Positions 1-11,711 of a stretch of DNA of 64,000 bases are shown here, one piece after another. The DNA comes from Calycina herbarum. Its lineage: Eukaryota > Ascomycota > Leotiomycetes > Helotiales > Pezizellaceae. Location of the stretch: assembly GCA_001414485.1 (NCBI GenBank), contig LLEY01000001.1:496001-560000 (forward strand). Reading direction: 5' to 3'. How positions within the stretch are numbered: the first letter of the stretch is position 1; each line of letters begins with the position of its first letter. A program made the translations under genes and the position numbers. Below the pieces are notes generated by a model. It was not told where the DNA came from and made no database searches. It saw nothing but the letters and a program-made list of their open reading frames with translations.

Positions 1-1727
1 ATCGGGTTCGAATGTTGGGTTGTTTTGTTTGAAGATTCGTGCCCAAGGAAGGGTAAGGGTACAGAAATTTGGTCTATCGGTATCTGGTACGGAAAAGCAA
101 GCAAAACGCTGCAAGCCCCCCCTGTTCGCTCGCCAAATATTGGCAACGCAACTCCCTCAACTCGGGCGCGATCCTCGCCAGCTGCATCTCTACCTCTGCT
201 ACAACTACCTCCGCAACCACACCATCTTTATCATCAATTGCCACGTTCTGCTGTGCCGATTCTTGACAAGTATACGAGTAGATTACTTCCCGTCTTATCC
301 AGTCCACAAAACCCATGACCTTCGCCCGACCAGAGACTCCACGAATCCACGATCACGTACGTTCAACTCCCGCAGGTTACACCACCTCACGGGTCAAGAA
401 AGCTACTCTGGCTGCAACCTCGTTCTGCAAGTGTCGATGAATGATTTGGCAGAGTACTCTCCCTCGGTCACCTTTCACAACTTCCCCTCGACACGTACGA
501 TGAGAGATGAGGAGAGATGAGGAGAGATGAACAGGCTGCTATCAATCCCCAATCCTCGGGCGCTGATTGATGGCTTTTTCCTCGTGCCCTCCCGCAATTT
601 GGGATGTCGAGGTGTCAACACCGACGTCAGTCTTGAGCGAGAGGTAACATCATCATTCTGTGCAGATCTCCATACCTTGCCACCCGAGCCACCCTTGAAC
701 ACCCCCCCTCGCCGCCCCCTTTCTCACACATGAAACTCATTACTTGGAGTCCTAGGCAGTCACGAGGCAATTTAATTTTAGCTCCTTTGCCAGATTGCAA
801 GAGGATTTCGGTATTCAGCCACAGAGTGTGACATCAGAGGGTTTGGTTGGTTGAAACGGTCGTTGACCTCTCTGTAATGAGCGACGGCAGTAAATCTATC
901 TGGTTCCTACCTGCCTACTGAGCTCGTTGTTCCAACTATCTGGGGCAATTGAGAGTAATTATTCTAGATAATTAGAACATTTTGAAATATTATTCAGGTT
1001 TTTTGGAACCATCAAGGCTGTCCTAGTATTGCAGCCTAAAGTTTTTGGATAATTGAATCATGTGATAAATCATGAACCTCTACTGTCTGCATGTACCTAT
1101 TCAGTTCATTTAACTCTCCCTAAATTTTGGAATAATATCTTTATGAAGAAATATTCCTTTCCCGTTGGTTTGTATTTCCATCAATCCTTCATTAGACGCC
1201 TTGGAGTCTGAAGCAACCAATCGTTACAGGCCTCCTTCGAACTCATCGACTACAGGCGAATATCAGGATTGTACAATTCTACTCTATACTTTTTAAACAT
1301 TCGTGACTTTATTTAATCAATTTAATTACTCTAGATGCTCTCGAACAATAAGATTTAATAGCTTGACTTACTAGACTCACTTCTAAGTACTACAAAGTAG
1401 TAACGTAATTGGTCAATTCCGCAATTGGTGAATAAAGCATACCATATCTAGTGTGTTGCTGTATCTCCCCTTTCTCGATTGACCTCTTCCCGGGTGCGGT
1501 ATCTAGCGGCGGGATACATCGTGCCATCTCGACATTCAGTAAAGGCCAGTCGTCACTTCTCTTTCCCGGACCTCTCTACTTCAATTCTCAGCCGAAAACA
1601 TACAACAACCCTAATCACCCCCTTTCTGGATCTCAAGTAACCCCTTCTCCTCATCAACCGCCGCCTTCTCACCCTCCAAATGCAACGCTTTAAGCCTCCC
1701 CTCTGTATCAAGCTGATGGTAAAAGAA
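1..1727. other. Left-end region without a recognised gene
   Basis: No open reading frame here resembles a known family or joins to others through good splice sites. Positions 1-730 are pyrimidine-rich and could be the leader of a gene outside the window. A 10-bp GAGATGAGGA-type tandem repeat lies at about 499-531. From 760 to 1450 the DNA is AT-rich, and 1405-1442 resembles 62253-62292. Confidence 0.5.
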
Positions 1728-3473
1728 CTAAGAAAACCCTTGTGGGCCAAGACTCTTCTCCCACTTGAAAATTGCATGTATCAGCTGTTTCCTTAGGCCT
1801 CTTCTCGCTACGATCCTATCTATCACCGAAAAGAAAAAGTTAGAAAAACCGTCCAGTACAAATAAGGAGTTGAGGCATGGAAGTATCGTACCAGCTCGAC
1901 GCTCAAGTGTTTTGCTCAACCAGGTATCGAAGGTCTCTAGAAATCCCGAGAACTGTGGGTATACAAAGACGAAAAATATGGCAAGGACAATTGTTGGGTA
2001 TTGGGCTGTAGGTCCAGGCGGGTAGGTGGCCCAGAGGTAGGCTTGGTATTCGGGCAGGGTCATGTTTCCTTGTTCCTGGAAGTTTTCGTCGTTTTCGGGC
2101 AGAAGCTGGGGTTGTATCTTTAGCTGGTTAGTGGATTTGGGGGCTTTCTTGCGGGTTTGAGGGCAGGTTTAGAATTGGGGGACTGACTTCAAATCCCATA
2201 GCGGTACAGACTCCAGTCCAATTGAAATAGAGAGTCATCAAAACAAGGGTATAAATGACTCGTTTCTGTTGGATGGTAAGCATTTCTTTTGAAAGCAAGA
2301 GGAAAAGATCAGCTGCAGGTGAAATATACCATAGTCGTAATAAAAATGTGTTGACAAAAACCATATCTCCAATCGTTTAGCGTTTTCCCTACCAAGGCCA
2401 CAATCTCTTCCGGCTCGCATACTTTGAGTAGTTTTTCGTCAAGGAAGACTTCTCGCCGCGAGAACATGCCAGCCAATGTGACAGGGAATTTAGATGTGAG
2501 AAAAGGCTTCACGTGGATCCCTCCAGGAGGAATTTCGACCGACGTCAACGATTTCTGCAGTGCTTGGTCAGGATTCCAGGAACCAGTTCGTCGTGCCCGG
2601 AAATTTTTGCGTACTATCCAAGGTTTCAAAAGAATTTCAGAAACACAAAGGACGAAGAACATCGAATGAAAGATGATGCCCACTAATTGGACTGCTTGGA
2701 ATTGAGTTCCATAGTACCGATAGTCGTTATCATTCTCAAATATCGGCGCTAAGTAATAAGCAGCTTGGAAGGTTAAGGCAAGATAGCCGAACGCTGAAAC
2801 TATGTATTTCACAGCAAGAATCAGAAAATTGAGTCGCACGTTTTTTGGTTGGGTATGTGTGATTTTGCGGTACACGAAAATTTGGGGAGCTCTCAGCGAA
2901 TATATAAGCAATGAGATAAATAAGAATAAGAAGCATTGTTGCACATCGTCGGAGAGTCGAAATGCTGTGGGGAGAATTGTTATGTAGACGAAGGACGTTG
3001 TTGCGGACCACAATTTTGGAAGAACACTGGCAAGTATAATTAAGAGGTCGAATAAGAGGATGTACAAGAGCTCGATGAACCTGAGATTGGTCATGGATAT
3101 TCTCTGTTCCCTTTCAATGGCATTTGGCAGAGTAGGCGTGGCGGCAAGAGCATAATATGGTTGGGTAATCTTCGCGTGGAATCGATAGAGTCGGATGTTT
3201 TCGAAGATGAAACGGCAGAGAATCAGTGCAATAAAAGCATTTTTCCAGCTCGCGGCATCGAGACTGTAGGTGAGGGGGCCAGATAACTGAGAAGGAGTTG
3301 ATTGTTAGTATACGCACCGCAGAGTTTGAAAAACATTCCAACGTTTTGCATGACATACTACTCGTGTCTGGATTGATAACGATAATTAGCACTGCCATTA
3401 ATTTACATGCGAATGTAATGTTCCTTACAGGGCTCTCAAACCACCAGTGGAAAGCATCAGCAACTCGACCCAT
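1728..3473 (-). CDS. Ste24-like (CAAX prenyl protease 1 family) membrane protein lacking the HExxH zinc motif
   Basis: Four exons on the minus strand (3473..3429, 3286..2330, 2265..2188, 2123..1728) join in frame to about 491 aa, near the usual Ste24 length of about 450. Family signs: an N-terminal segment with SWKNAFIALI, the conserved VLPKLWS, a central membrane segment ending LLKPW, and the stretch REVFLDEKLL followed by PEEIVALVG just where Ste24 has EEVVAVLAHELGHW. Here the last part reads KTLNDW, so both zinc histidines and the catalytic glutamate are missing. Downstream, LSKTLERRAG sits where Ste24 has the E..ADAFA motif; its glutamate seems kept and the Asp lost. Active Ste24 is an ER/inner-nuclear-membrane metalloprotease that processes farnesylated a-factor. 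This copy should be catalytically dead. Splice sites are clean except a GTCAGT donor at intron 3, which argues against simple decay. Start chosen at 3473 because it gives the short Ste24-like N-terminus; an in-frame ATG lies at 3524. Confidence 0.7.
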
Positions 3474-4687
3474 TCTGAATAGTGATCTAGAAACGCTTCG
3501 ACCGTGGGTTGAGTTCAAAATCAATTTCCAAAGACGGCAGAACGCAGAAAGAAATATATATGTATTTTAGAAAAGAAGAGTCGAAGGTTCAGGACGAAAT
3601 ATCTGGTAGCAGTGTTTTAGACTGCGCCATATGTTGGCTCCAACACTTGCTGGGGGATTTCATTGGCGTAAAACAACGTAATCCAGTGTCAGGTGTTTGG
3701 GATAGATAGAGGATAATACTGTATCCGAACAAGAAGTCAGATTCTCCAAGGCCTGGGCCAGGTGAGGCGAATTTTCAAATCATTTTCTCGCTTGGTTCTT
3801 TGAGAAGTGTTCGCAGCGATCCCCATTTTTCATGCTTTTTCTGGATTCGGAAGCATATTATGAGCCTCGCGATGGACAGTAAAAGCGGTAGTAAATCTTA
3901 GGTTCGTAAATGCTTATTGTTCTAGCTCTCGAGTGTATTAACTTGAGTGTTTTAGAACAATCAAGTTCCAAAGTTTCCAGGGTAACAATAAATTGTAGTT
4001 GAAAGTGGCCAATTTACTGCCGTTTTTTCTGTCCACCGCGATAGGAAATGGAGGTCTCAGAGAGTTATCAGAAAGTCTTCGTGCGGCATCAATATAGGTA
4101 GATATCGTAAGCTTGAAGGTCCGAGATGCTTTGGGGTTGTTATCATGGAATTCGATTGAATGAGCCGCGTGGTTGCATGACGTTCAACACCAGAAGAGAA
4201 AGATTGAAAGAGATGTGGAGATTATCCAGATTTTTGAGGGGAACCAATGTGACGCGGACCGGGAGTTGCCGATATTCACTCTGCGACATCGGGACTTCCG
4301 GACTTTCGTGGGAATCTTTATGACCAAGCATTTATTAACTTCAAAGGAGGGACGAGCGGTCGGTAGTCCAGATTGAGGGGATTCTCAGCTTGTAAAAATT
4401 AGGGAGTTTGGCAACTTTCCCTTTTGCATTTTTATCGTTCCCGTTCCCCAAAAACGAAGTTCACATGCGGGCTGATGGCGCGAAACGGCAGCGTCGCATT
4501 GGAGATGTTTCCCTCCTGTTCAGCTCATTTAGTACAAGCCTAGGTACTCCGTAGAGCTGGATCACGATCATCGGGTTTTATCCAAGTATACAAACTTTCC
4601 CCTGTTTGCATTCTTTTCTGAGCGCACCATCAGAAGGACTCAATTTGAGCGCGACCGAATGGCTAGCCAAAAAGGCTCAATCCCAAC
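3474..4687. other. Divergent spacer between Ste24-like gene and sugar transporter
   Basis: About 1.2 kb without a convincing gene, holding the two divergent promoters. It includes a near-palindrome at 3917-3961 (ATTGTTCTA...TAGAACAAT), listed separately. No clear TATA box was picked out. Confidence 0.5.
3917..3961. repeat. Imperfect 45-bp palindrome with ATTGTTCTA ends
   Basis: The outer nine bases are a perfect inverted repeat (ATTGTTCTA / TAGAACAAT), and the inner arms (CTCGAGT / ACTTGAG) also pair with few mismatches. A larger structure at 14595-14690 has similar termini. Confidence 0.6.
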
Positions 4688-6817
4688 ATGTCGCAAGAAA
4701 AGCTGAAGCTCGATGTACATCACATGGAACTCGCCATCGCGTCATCTCAGGAGGAGCTTGCGCGTCAAGGAGAGGAGCTGGAAGCCTTAGAAAAGACTTA
4801 TGGGGTATGGGTATCGTGTAAACAGAATAAGCTTGCCCTTGTTTACAGTACAATCACCTGCTCTCTCTTCCCAGCTCCTAAGCTAATTGTTTCAGTGTTG
4901 GCAGCGTATTCTTGCGCGGCTGCATGGGTGAGTGTAACGACACCGCTTCGCAACCCCTCTTCTGACTTGCAACCAGGGCTACGACTCAATTGCAAATACT
5001 GCAACTTTAGCTATGCCTTCGTTTCAAATGTACTTTGGAGTTCTTGACACCGAGTCGAAATCTTATTATTTGGAGTCGATATGGACTTCGCTTTGGGCTT
5101 CTATGACAGGAATGTAAGCTTTCTTTTATTTCATGTGCTTGCTTCATTTATCCGGAACTTGCCCCGATCCAGCGATTTTGGTTTGAGACTTTCCTAAAGA
5201 GTCAAATTGCTGATTTCCTCGTCTTACAGTGGCCAAATCATTGGGTCTATAATTGCAGGGCCTGTGTCACAGAGGCTTGGAAGAAAGCACACTGCAATGG
5301 GATCTGGTGCCATCACAGTAAGTTAAAAAACACCTGAACTTACTGTTCTCATTCTTAATTTGTGATAGCTTGTGGGGGTCGCTTTGCAATATATCGCTAC
5401 CAAAAAAGGAGTTCTTCTGGCGGGGAAAATGATCAATGGGGCAGCAGTTGGTGGGCTTTTGAGTGTTGGTACAACATATGCTTCTGAGGTATGACTAAAT
5501 TGGTTTATCTTTACCTTTCACAATTACTCACCATGTTCTCAAGATATCGCCACCGCGTCTTCGTGGTATCTTACTCGGAGGTCTCGCTTTCTTCGGAGTC
5601 GCCATGCAATGCATTGGACTTGGAGTTGTTCGTTCATTGGTTCCTAATCTCAAGCCCATATCTTTCCGTATAGCTTTAGGGCTTCAATGGCTCGTGGGTG
5701 GAATCCCAATTCTTCTCTTCTTCTTCGTCCCCGAGTAAGTATCGTCATCTCCGGAAAACATGCATTACTAACAAACATCAGGTCACCAAATTACCTCCTG
5801 CTCCGCGGTCGTGTAACAGAATCAAAAAGGTCTGCATCACGCCTCTGGAGCCCAGATACCGTAAACGCACGAATAGCACACCTCCAGAACGGGATTCAAT
5901 CCGAACTTCAGAAAGCAAAAGAAAGTCAAACCAGCTACGCTGACTGCTTCAGAGGCAAGGATCTTAAACGTACATTAACCGTTTGTCTTTTGATGTTTGG
6001 AAACGGGCTCAACGGATCTGCATTCCTCACTCAGAACATATATTTCTTGAGCCTCGCAGGTCTTCCAGCAATTCGCTGTTTCGATATCAACATCGGGGGG
6101 TTTGGACTTGCCCTTTTGGTAATCCCTTGTTTCTGGGTTTTTGGAGATAAGATTGGGAGACGGACTTTGTATCTCATTGGAGTTGTGGGGAACGTTGTGG
6201 GTATGGCCGTCGTGGGTGGATTGGGTTATGCCCCAGATGACAATAGAGGGGCGATATGGGCTGTTGCGGTTTTATTGTAAGAACTTTCCCCATATTACCC
6301 TTCTCAAATTTCTTACAAACTAATGAACCTCAGAAATATTCTCATCAGCTGGCAACTCTTCACTTCCTTCATGGTATCCTGGGTTATGGCTCCCGAGATC
6401 TCGTCATACGCTCTACGTCAACAGACACAATCTATCGGGGTATGCGTTCAAGCTTTCACCTCATGGTTCTTCGCGTTCGTCACTCCTTACATGTATAATG
6501 TCGGTTCTGACTCTGGCAATCTGGGTGCGAAAACGGGGTTTGTATACATGGGAACGAGTATTCTGTTATGGGCCATGGCATGGATTTGGCTTCCTGAGAC
6601 CAAAGGACTGAGTACTGAGGATTTGGATAAGTTGTACGAGAGAGGGGCCAATCCCAGGAAATTCAGTTGGGAAATTCGCCAGATGAGGAGAGTGGCCGAG
6701 GAACGGAGGGAGAGTGTGAGAGGTAATTTCGAGCTCAAGAAGTTTGAGGCTGAGAAGGATCCAATAGGAAGTGGAGAAAGAGATGAGATTGGTTTACAGG
6801 CTAAGAATTCGGGCTGA
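4688..6817 (+). CDS. MFS sugar transporter, alpha-glucoside:H+ symporter type
   Basis: Predicted plasma-membrane sugar/proton symporter of the fungal hexose/maltose permease family. Eight exons: 4688..4818, about 4894..4927, 4977..5113, 5230..5317, 5369..5488, 5544..5734, 5782..6276, 6334..6817. They join in phase to one protein with 12 probable membrane segments. Family motifs: GYDSIANT in TM1, RLGRKHTAMG in the first cytoplasmic loop, YASEISPPRLRG after TM4, PESPNYLLLRGR before the central loop, DKIGRRTLYL in the second half, and the closing PETKGLS. The C-terminal tail is charged (QMRRVAEERRESVRG). Substrate cannot be read from sequence; maltose/alpha-glucoside is inferred from overall resemblance to Mal/Agt1 permeases. 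The first exon donor (GTAAAC) was chosen because it alone keeps the frame into LLAAYSC. The neighbouring Ste24-like gene is divergently transcribed. Confidence 0.88.
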
Positions 6818-7711
6818 GTCTGTGCCATTGTTGCTTGTAGGTGCTGTGGTATTTGGTCTCTCTTAGCAAGCGAGCGTATTGGTTTCTTTGGATTGGACGA
6901 ATGGGCGGAGTTTTTCAAAAGGGGGATTATAGGAATTTATTATAGGCGATGGATGGTTAAATGGTTCGAGATACCCTGGAGTTCAACACCTCTCTTTGGA
7001 ACAGGGTGAGGAAGGCGCGGGTCTACTTCATGTGAGCTGGTTGCTCTTCTTTAAGAAAATTTATTTAGTTCGGAGTCAAGTCAAGTTCGCGATCTTTCGT
7101 GAGTTGACGAAAGAAGTAAACTTTCTTCTGAGTACGCCTGCCGTGCAGAATAGGACAGTTACGATTAATTTCCGAGAACGCTCGAAAGAATTAGACTGTG
7201 GAATTCTCATTAGTCCTTGAAGTTTTTGAACAATATATATAGAATTGTCTTAGAACATCCAAAGTAACAGATGAGGGAGTGTTTGTGGATTTTATATGAA
7301 AAAAGCTGGCAGGAATATCAAATCAAATGTACAAAAGTTCGAACTACTTGGTCCCTCTTTCGTCAATTAATTTCATTCTCCTATATACTTTAGAATAATA
7401 ATATTTGACACATAATACGTGGGTTAACGACAAACAACAACTGAAGTGCTCCACCTCTTGCTCAAAGTTGATACTTGCAAGCAAGAGGCCAAAGGATGAG
7501 TTTGAAAATGAGCGTGTGATCGAGGCAGAATAGTAGCTGCAGGAATGGTTTACAGTTCTTTGCACCTTCATTGCGTTTTAAGTCCAGGGTCGGAAAAGGG
7601 AACGAAAAAACGTCTGTATGTCCGTCCACCTACAAAGAGGATTCAACTGGAAAGCAGACTCCAACACGTAGGTTAAAACTTGCCAGATTTTGTTATGGCA
7701 TTATTTAGCCG
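6818..7711. other. Intergenic spacer
   Basis: About 900 bp holding the transporter's 3' flank and AT-rich DNA. A short GAACAAT..ATTGTCTTAGAACA inverted stretch at about 7228-7257 loosely recalls the palindrome at 3917. No gene seen. Confidence 0.5.
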
Positions 7712-8668
7712 TTAAAGACTCATTCTAGATTTTCTCGCTATTTTTCTAGAGAGTCTTTGGCAAGAATGTAGGTCTTTTACCTCCCCTCTTCCTGGCGTCC
7801 CGTGCATGGCCCACTTGCACCTCTGCTTGTGGCGGCGACATTGAGCACATTGGGCATCGCTGTTCCGAAGGGCTGTATGAGCCGCATCTGTATAAATGCG
7901 GCACTCCACTCCATGTCGCCTGCAGTAATCGCAAGCAGCATCTCCCTCACCGTCATCCCCATATCCGTTTCATTGAGAGCGGCTATATGGCCCCACTTCT
8001 TTTTTACGTTTGATGAGGCGCTACGTACAAGTCAGAATCAAGTTTAAATGAATAAAATAATGAAATGAATACTTACCCTGCTCTCACTCTGGACCACCAC
8101 CGGTTGGGGATCCGGGATTTGTAAATAAAGCTTGGTCCGACCAGACCAAAACCACAAGCAGGCCACCCAGCGTCCTCGCCTGTGACAGCAGGAAAGTTGT
8201 CACGCCGGTAACTCTCCCTTACGACAGGAAGAGGAGCTACAGGAGAGGGCGAGCGCTGGGGGGGGTGCAACCACAACAGCATCAGGAACCAGAGAGGCGG
8301 CGCGAGAAGACAGGGGAGACTGCAGAAAAATAAGTAAACAATGATTGAATAAAATTGCAATTGAATCACTTACGCCTCCTAGAGTCTCAGTCTCAGCATC
8401 ATCGAAATCGACGACCTGCTCCTGATCCTGTGGTCAGGGTCAGGTTGGTCATGCCTCTTTTCCCTAGTATAGAGGACTGATTCCACTGAGTGACTCTGGT
8501 AACCTCTTCTATCTCTGCAAAAGTAGTCATCTCAATATCCCTAATCAAGCAGAAGAGACGCAGCGCAAAGATATATGACTTTTGGGGAGTAGCGGCATGG
8601 TGTCCCGGCTCGAGCTAAAGGTTTGGAGAGGTGGAATGGGCTCTTTGACTATTGGGTGATTGAGACAT
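7712..8668 (-). pseudogene. Decayed multi-exon gene with paired Cys motifs (CxxC..C / CxxC..C)
   Basis: From an ATG at 8668 the minus strand keeps a ghost of one long frame. Intact introns remain, e.g. GTAAGTGATT..TTTCTGCAG at about 8320-8371 and GTAAGTATTC..GTACGTAG at about 8022-8078. Recognisable pieces in one phase-consistent frame are DQEQVVDFDDAETETL, SPLSSRAASLVPDAVVV, and a cysteine region with CDYCRRHGVEC and CAQCRRHKQRCKW. The second part looks like a zinc-binding or DNA-binding cluster. At least six in-frame stops break it: four TGA codons read as CGA, and TAG codons read as CAG, with one C-to-T change each. Such directional decay is typical of repeat-induced point mutation or methyl-C deamination. 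The first exon cannot be joined cleanly. The family seems multicopy in Sclerotiniaceae, from memory and not searched. No function is assigned. Confidence 0.6.
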
Positions 8669-10239
8669 TATAATAAAATAAAATAGTATATACAATTCAA
8701 ATGGGTATACAAATCAAATGGTGCTGTGGTCTGGTTTCGTGACTGGGTGTGTGCGCTGGAACGCGTCGTGGGCCCAAACTCGCGACGCATTCTCGCGTGA
8801 GATCCCCTGTGTTTGCTACAATTTTTATGACTTCATTCTCTTAAAAAATGCTTTGGAATTAAAGTTGTAGGGGAACATAACCCTCTAAATACGTGCAGCG
8901 GAGTGTAGGTACGAAAGAACCAAGAGTTGTTCGAGTATGGAGAATGGATGGTGCCGCGATCAAGGAGAGTTTATTCAACAATACGACTGATTCAAGCGCT
9001 TTAATGAATCGACTTGTGTCGTCTCTTTCTTTGAGCGTTTTAGCTGGTGTAGATCACGACAGAGTCCCAAGACAGAAAAAGTCTAATAAATCAGCAGAAC
9101 GAGAATTGAACTTGTGAGATAGGAAAAAGACCCAGCCGTTCTAGGATAATTATGGCACTTATTCGAACCCAAATACTCCTAACAAATATCCATAATTGTG
9201 CTTGACTATATCCCATAAGCAAAGCGAAGTACCTCAAGTGTACCCAGAAGGAAGACCAAAGCTCTTGTTGCAGTGGATCAATTTAGGTTAAAAGGCCAAG
9301 GAAGGAAACATACCCCTCTTATGAGCCAAGAAGTTTTCCACCATCATTCCTCACTCTCATTCTCAATTGTTATTGCCAGAGCCTAAACTTTCTTGGGATC
9401 GCTGCGTTGCGGCCTAGGATGTATTTTCAGGCGGCGATCAAGACATCTGCTTCACTCGATCGTCGATAGCATACCCCGAAGGGAAACCCCGGCTATAGAT
9501 AACCAGTGGTCTCAAATAAGGCAAGGATTCCATCCTTTATTTATTTATTTAGGTGCACACTCTCTTATCCCCGTTGTCGCGTCTACCTCTCCGCCATCAA
9601 CGCCAAAAACAACCTCAAGCGAACTGCCCAAAAAAATTACCAAAAAAACAACAACAGAAAAAAACAGCAAAACTCAAGACTCTCAATAGAGGGAGTCTAT
9701 TAGAAAAACCTTATTACACTCAAGGATTTTTGAAGGATATGCCCAAGCTTCACGCTGCTGGTGCGACATGCGCTTGTACCGCCCAACCAACCCGTTTTTA
9801 TTAAGGAGGTTGCGTACAAGAACTGATGTCGCATGTCTGCTTATTTGTAAATATCAAGGGCTTGTAAGTTCCAGTGGGGCAGGTGGGGAAGGGGGGCGCG
9901 AGAATTCGCCGAGTGGCTTTGCTTAAATGGGGTCGAGCTACCGCCGCATCCAAATTTTCCCATATTGACCAAAAAAGACTTGGAAGTTTAAGAAGCCAAC
10001 CCTCTTGATCGTTCTAAGCTTTTTGGATTCACAGTACCTTAGAATATCTGGGCTAGATGAATAGAGGGGGTGTTCACGGAACAAAGTCCCTCAGATGAAG
10101 TTGAGGTAGAATTGTGTATCAAACTTTTGATTTACCAGAGCTACTGTTACATATTTGATAGTTGCAAGTTAACGAAAGGATCGTCGGGGAATAGATGGAC
10201 GACTTGTGTGTTTTGCTCAAATCACACAATTATCCCATC
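8669..10239. other. Intergenic region, no gene recognised
   Basis: About 1.6 kb of AT-rich and low-complexity DNA. It includes a TTTA microsatellite (about 9537-9551) and an A/C-rich run near 9600-9690. Open frames here are lysine/threonine low complexity and match no family. Confidence 0.5.
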
Positions 10240-11025
10240 TCAACCCAGAACCTTTTCGGCGGCGGTGACTATTGAGGCAGCGTCAGTTTTTGTCCTCAAT
10301 TCACAAGCACAGCATACACATACCATTGAATCCAGTATTGTCAGGTTCAACGTGGACTGCAGTGACCTTTCCGTCCTCTACTTCCAGAACGAAGCGTTTG
10401 GCTCTCTCTCCTCCAAAAATGGCTGTTCCGTCCCAAGCAAGATCAAGTGCCTTTGTGAATTTGACTGTTGGGTCTCCGAGGAATCGGATCTACACATTGC
10501 CTCAGTCAGCATAAATTACGTTTTGAAGGCAAAAGTCTTGGAGACTACTAACGCCGGAGCTGCCAGTTGGATCAAGGGTCTTGGCCCAGGCTTTTGTGCT
10601 ACGATGCGTTAGCCAAGTACTGTTTCAGTCGACCGTAGAATTTACACAAAAGGATCATTCACAGCAACGACAAACACGTTTTGGAAATCCTTGAGAGCTT
10701 TGTGGTTGATGTAGCCGGGGATCATGGACTCGCTGCAGGCAGGACCTGATTGAGATATCAGACGAAGCTAAAATAGCCTTATGAGAGACCACATAGAGTT
10801 CATTTGAGACTCACTGAATGCGGCGGGGACTCCGAGGATAAGAGACTTCCCCTTCTTGACCTCGCTGCTCAAGTCGACCTTGTTTCCGGGTGATGATTCA
10901 ACCAGCCCTTCAACTTTAGGGATAGCATCGCCAACTTTGATCAAAGCACGCGCAGAGCTGTGGAAGGTTCTTGAGGGACGAGCTGCACCCAGTGCTAGTC
11001 TTCGGAGGGCTGTTGTGGATGCCAT
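10240..11025 (-). CDS. Peroxiredoxin, type II/Prx5 family, probably mitochondrial
   Basis: Thiol peroxidase that reduces hydrogen peroxide and alkyl hydroperoxides. Five exons (11025..10815, 10745..10646, 10598..10553, 10489..10324, 10268..10240) join in phase to 183 aa. The N-terminus MASTTALRRLALGAARPSR followed by FHSSARA is a good mitochondrial presequence. The redoxin domain then starts near residue 30. The peroxidatic cysteine lies in GVPAAFSPACSESMIPGY, split by intron 1, and matches the PxxxTPxCS site of Prx5. Further family landmarks are VVAVNDPFVTKAW, RFLGDPTVKFTKALDL and the C-terminal AAEKVLG. The start at 11025 was preferred over an upstream in-frame ATG at 11160 because it begins the presequence. 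The very short last exon (29 nt) is easily missed by gene finders. Confidence 0.9.
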
Positions 11026-11711
11026 TTTGTTGGTTGTCGTCGTTTTAAGATGGGGTTGTTTGTTCGGTGTCCGGGGTATGAGAACTCGAGGTGTTGAGGT
11101 GAGGTCGATCTCACATCTGAAAATTTCTCTTCCCTGATTGGCCAACTTTTCATCCGACAACCGACCCGACCATTTGTCTTGGGTTTTTCCGTCTCATCTA
11201 TTTCAACTCAATTTTGGGGTTTGCTTCCACTACATCGAACCAACATTGGGCCTCGGCTCACTTAAACCCGTAAAGATGGGTGAAGTATCGTCTTCAATCT
11301 GCATATACGACTAGGGCTACTCTTCCAAAATATAAGCGACAGGTTCCGATTGGGGCGCCTCTGTGCTTGATATCCATTTGCCGGGCCGAGCATCACCACT
11401 AGGTAGGTTGAGGCAAACAATTTTCCGGCGCTATTATCACTTTTGTTGTCTACTTCGCGGGGAATGGGGCCATGGAGAGATTCTTGTAGCAGGGATGGAT
11501 GATTTGCGGGGTCCCCATTGCTCCCATTGACTTGTTGACCCCCGTCATCCCCGCAGTCCAAGCCCGTCAAGAGAATCAACGAGGATGGGCTGGTCAAGTG
11601 ACAGTGATACAATTTTCAAGTAAGTCGTTATAAAGATCATGATATCCCTTTTTTTTTGTTTTTGATAAAGGCATTGGAAACTCCAGTCAGATTCCAGACA
11701 CCTACCTCATC

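Noticed and set aside
20..520. 166-codon open frame at the left edge, with overlapping frames on both strands
   Set aside because: Composition is pyrimidine-rich leader-like, frames overlap in several phases, and none resembles a family or has supporting splice sites.
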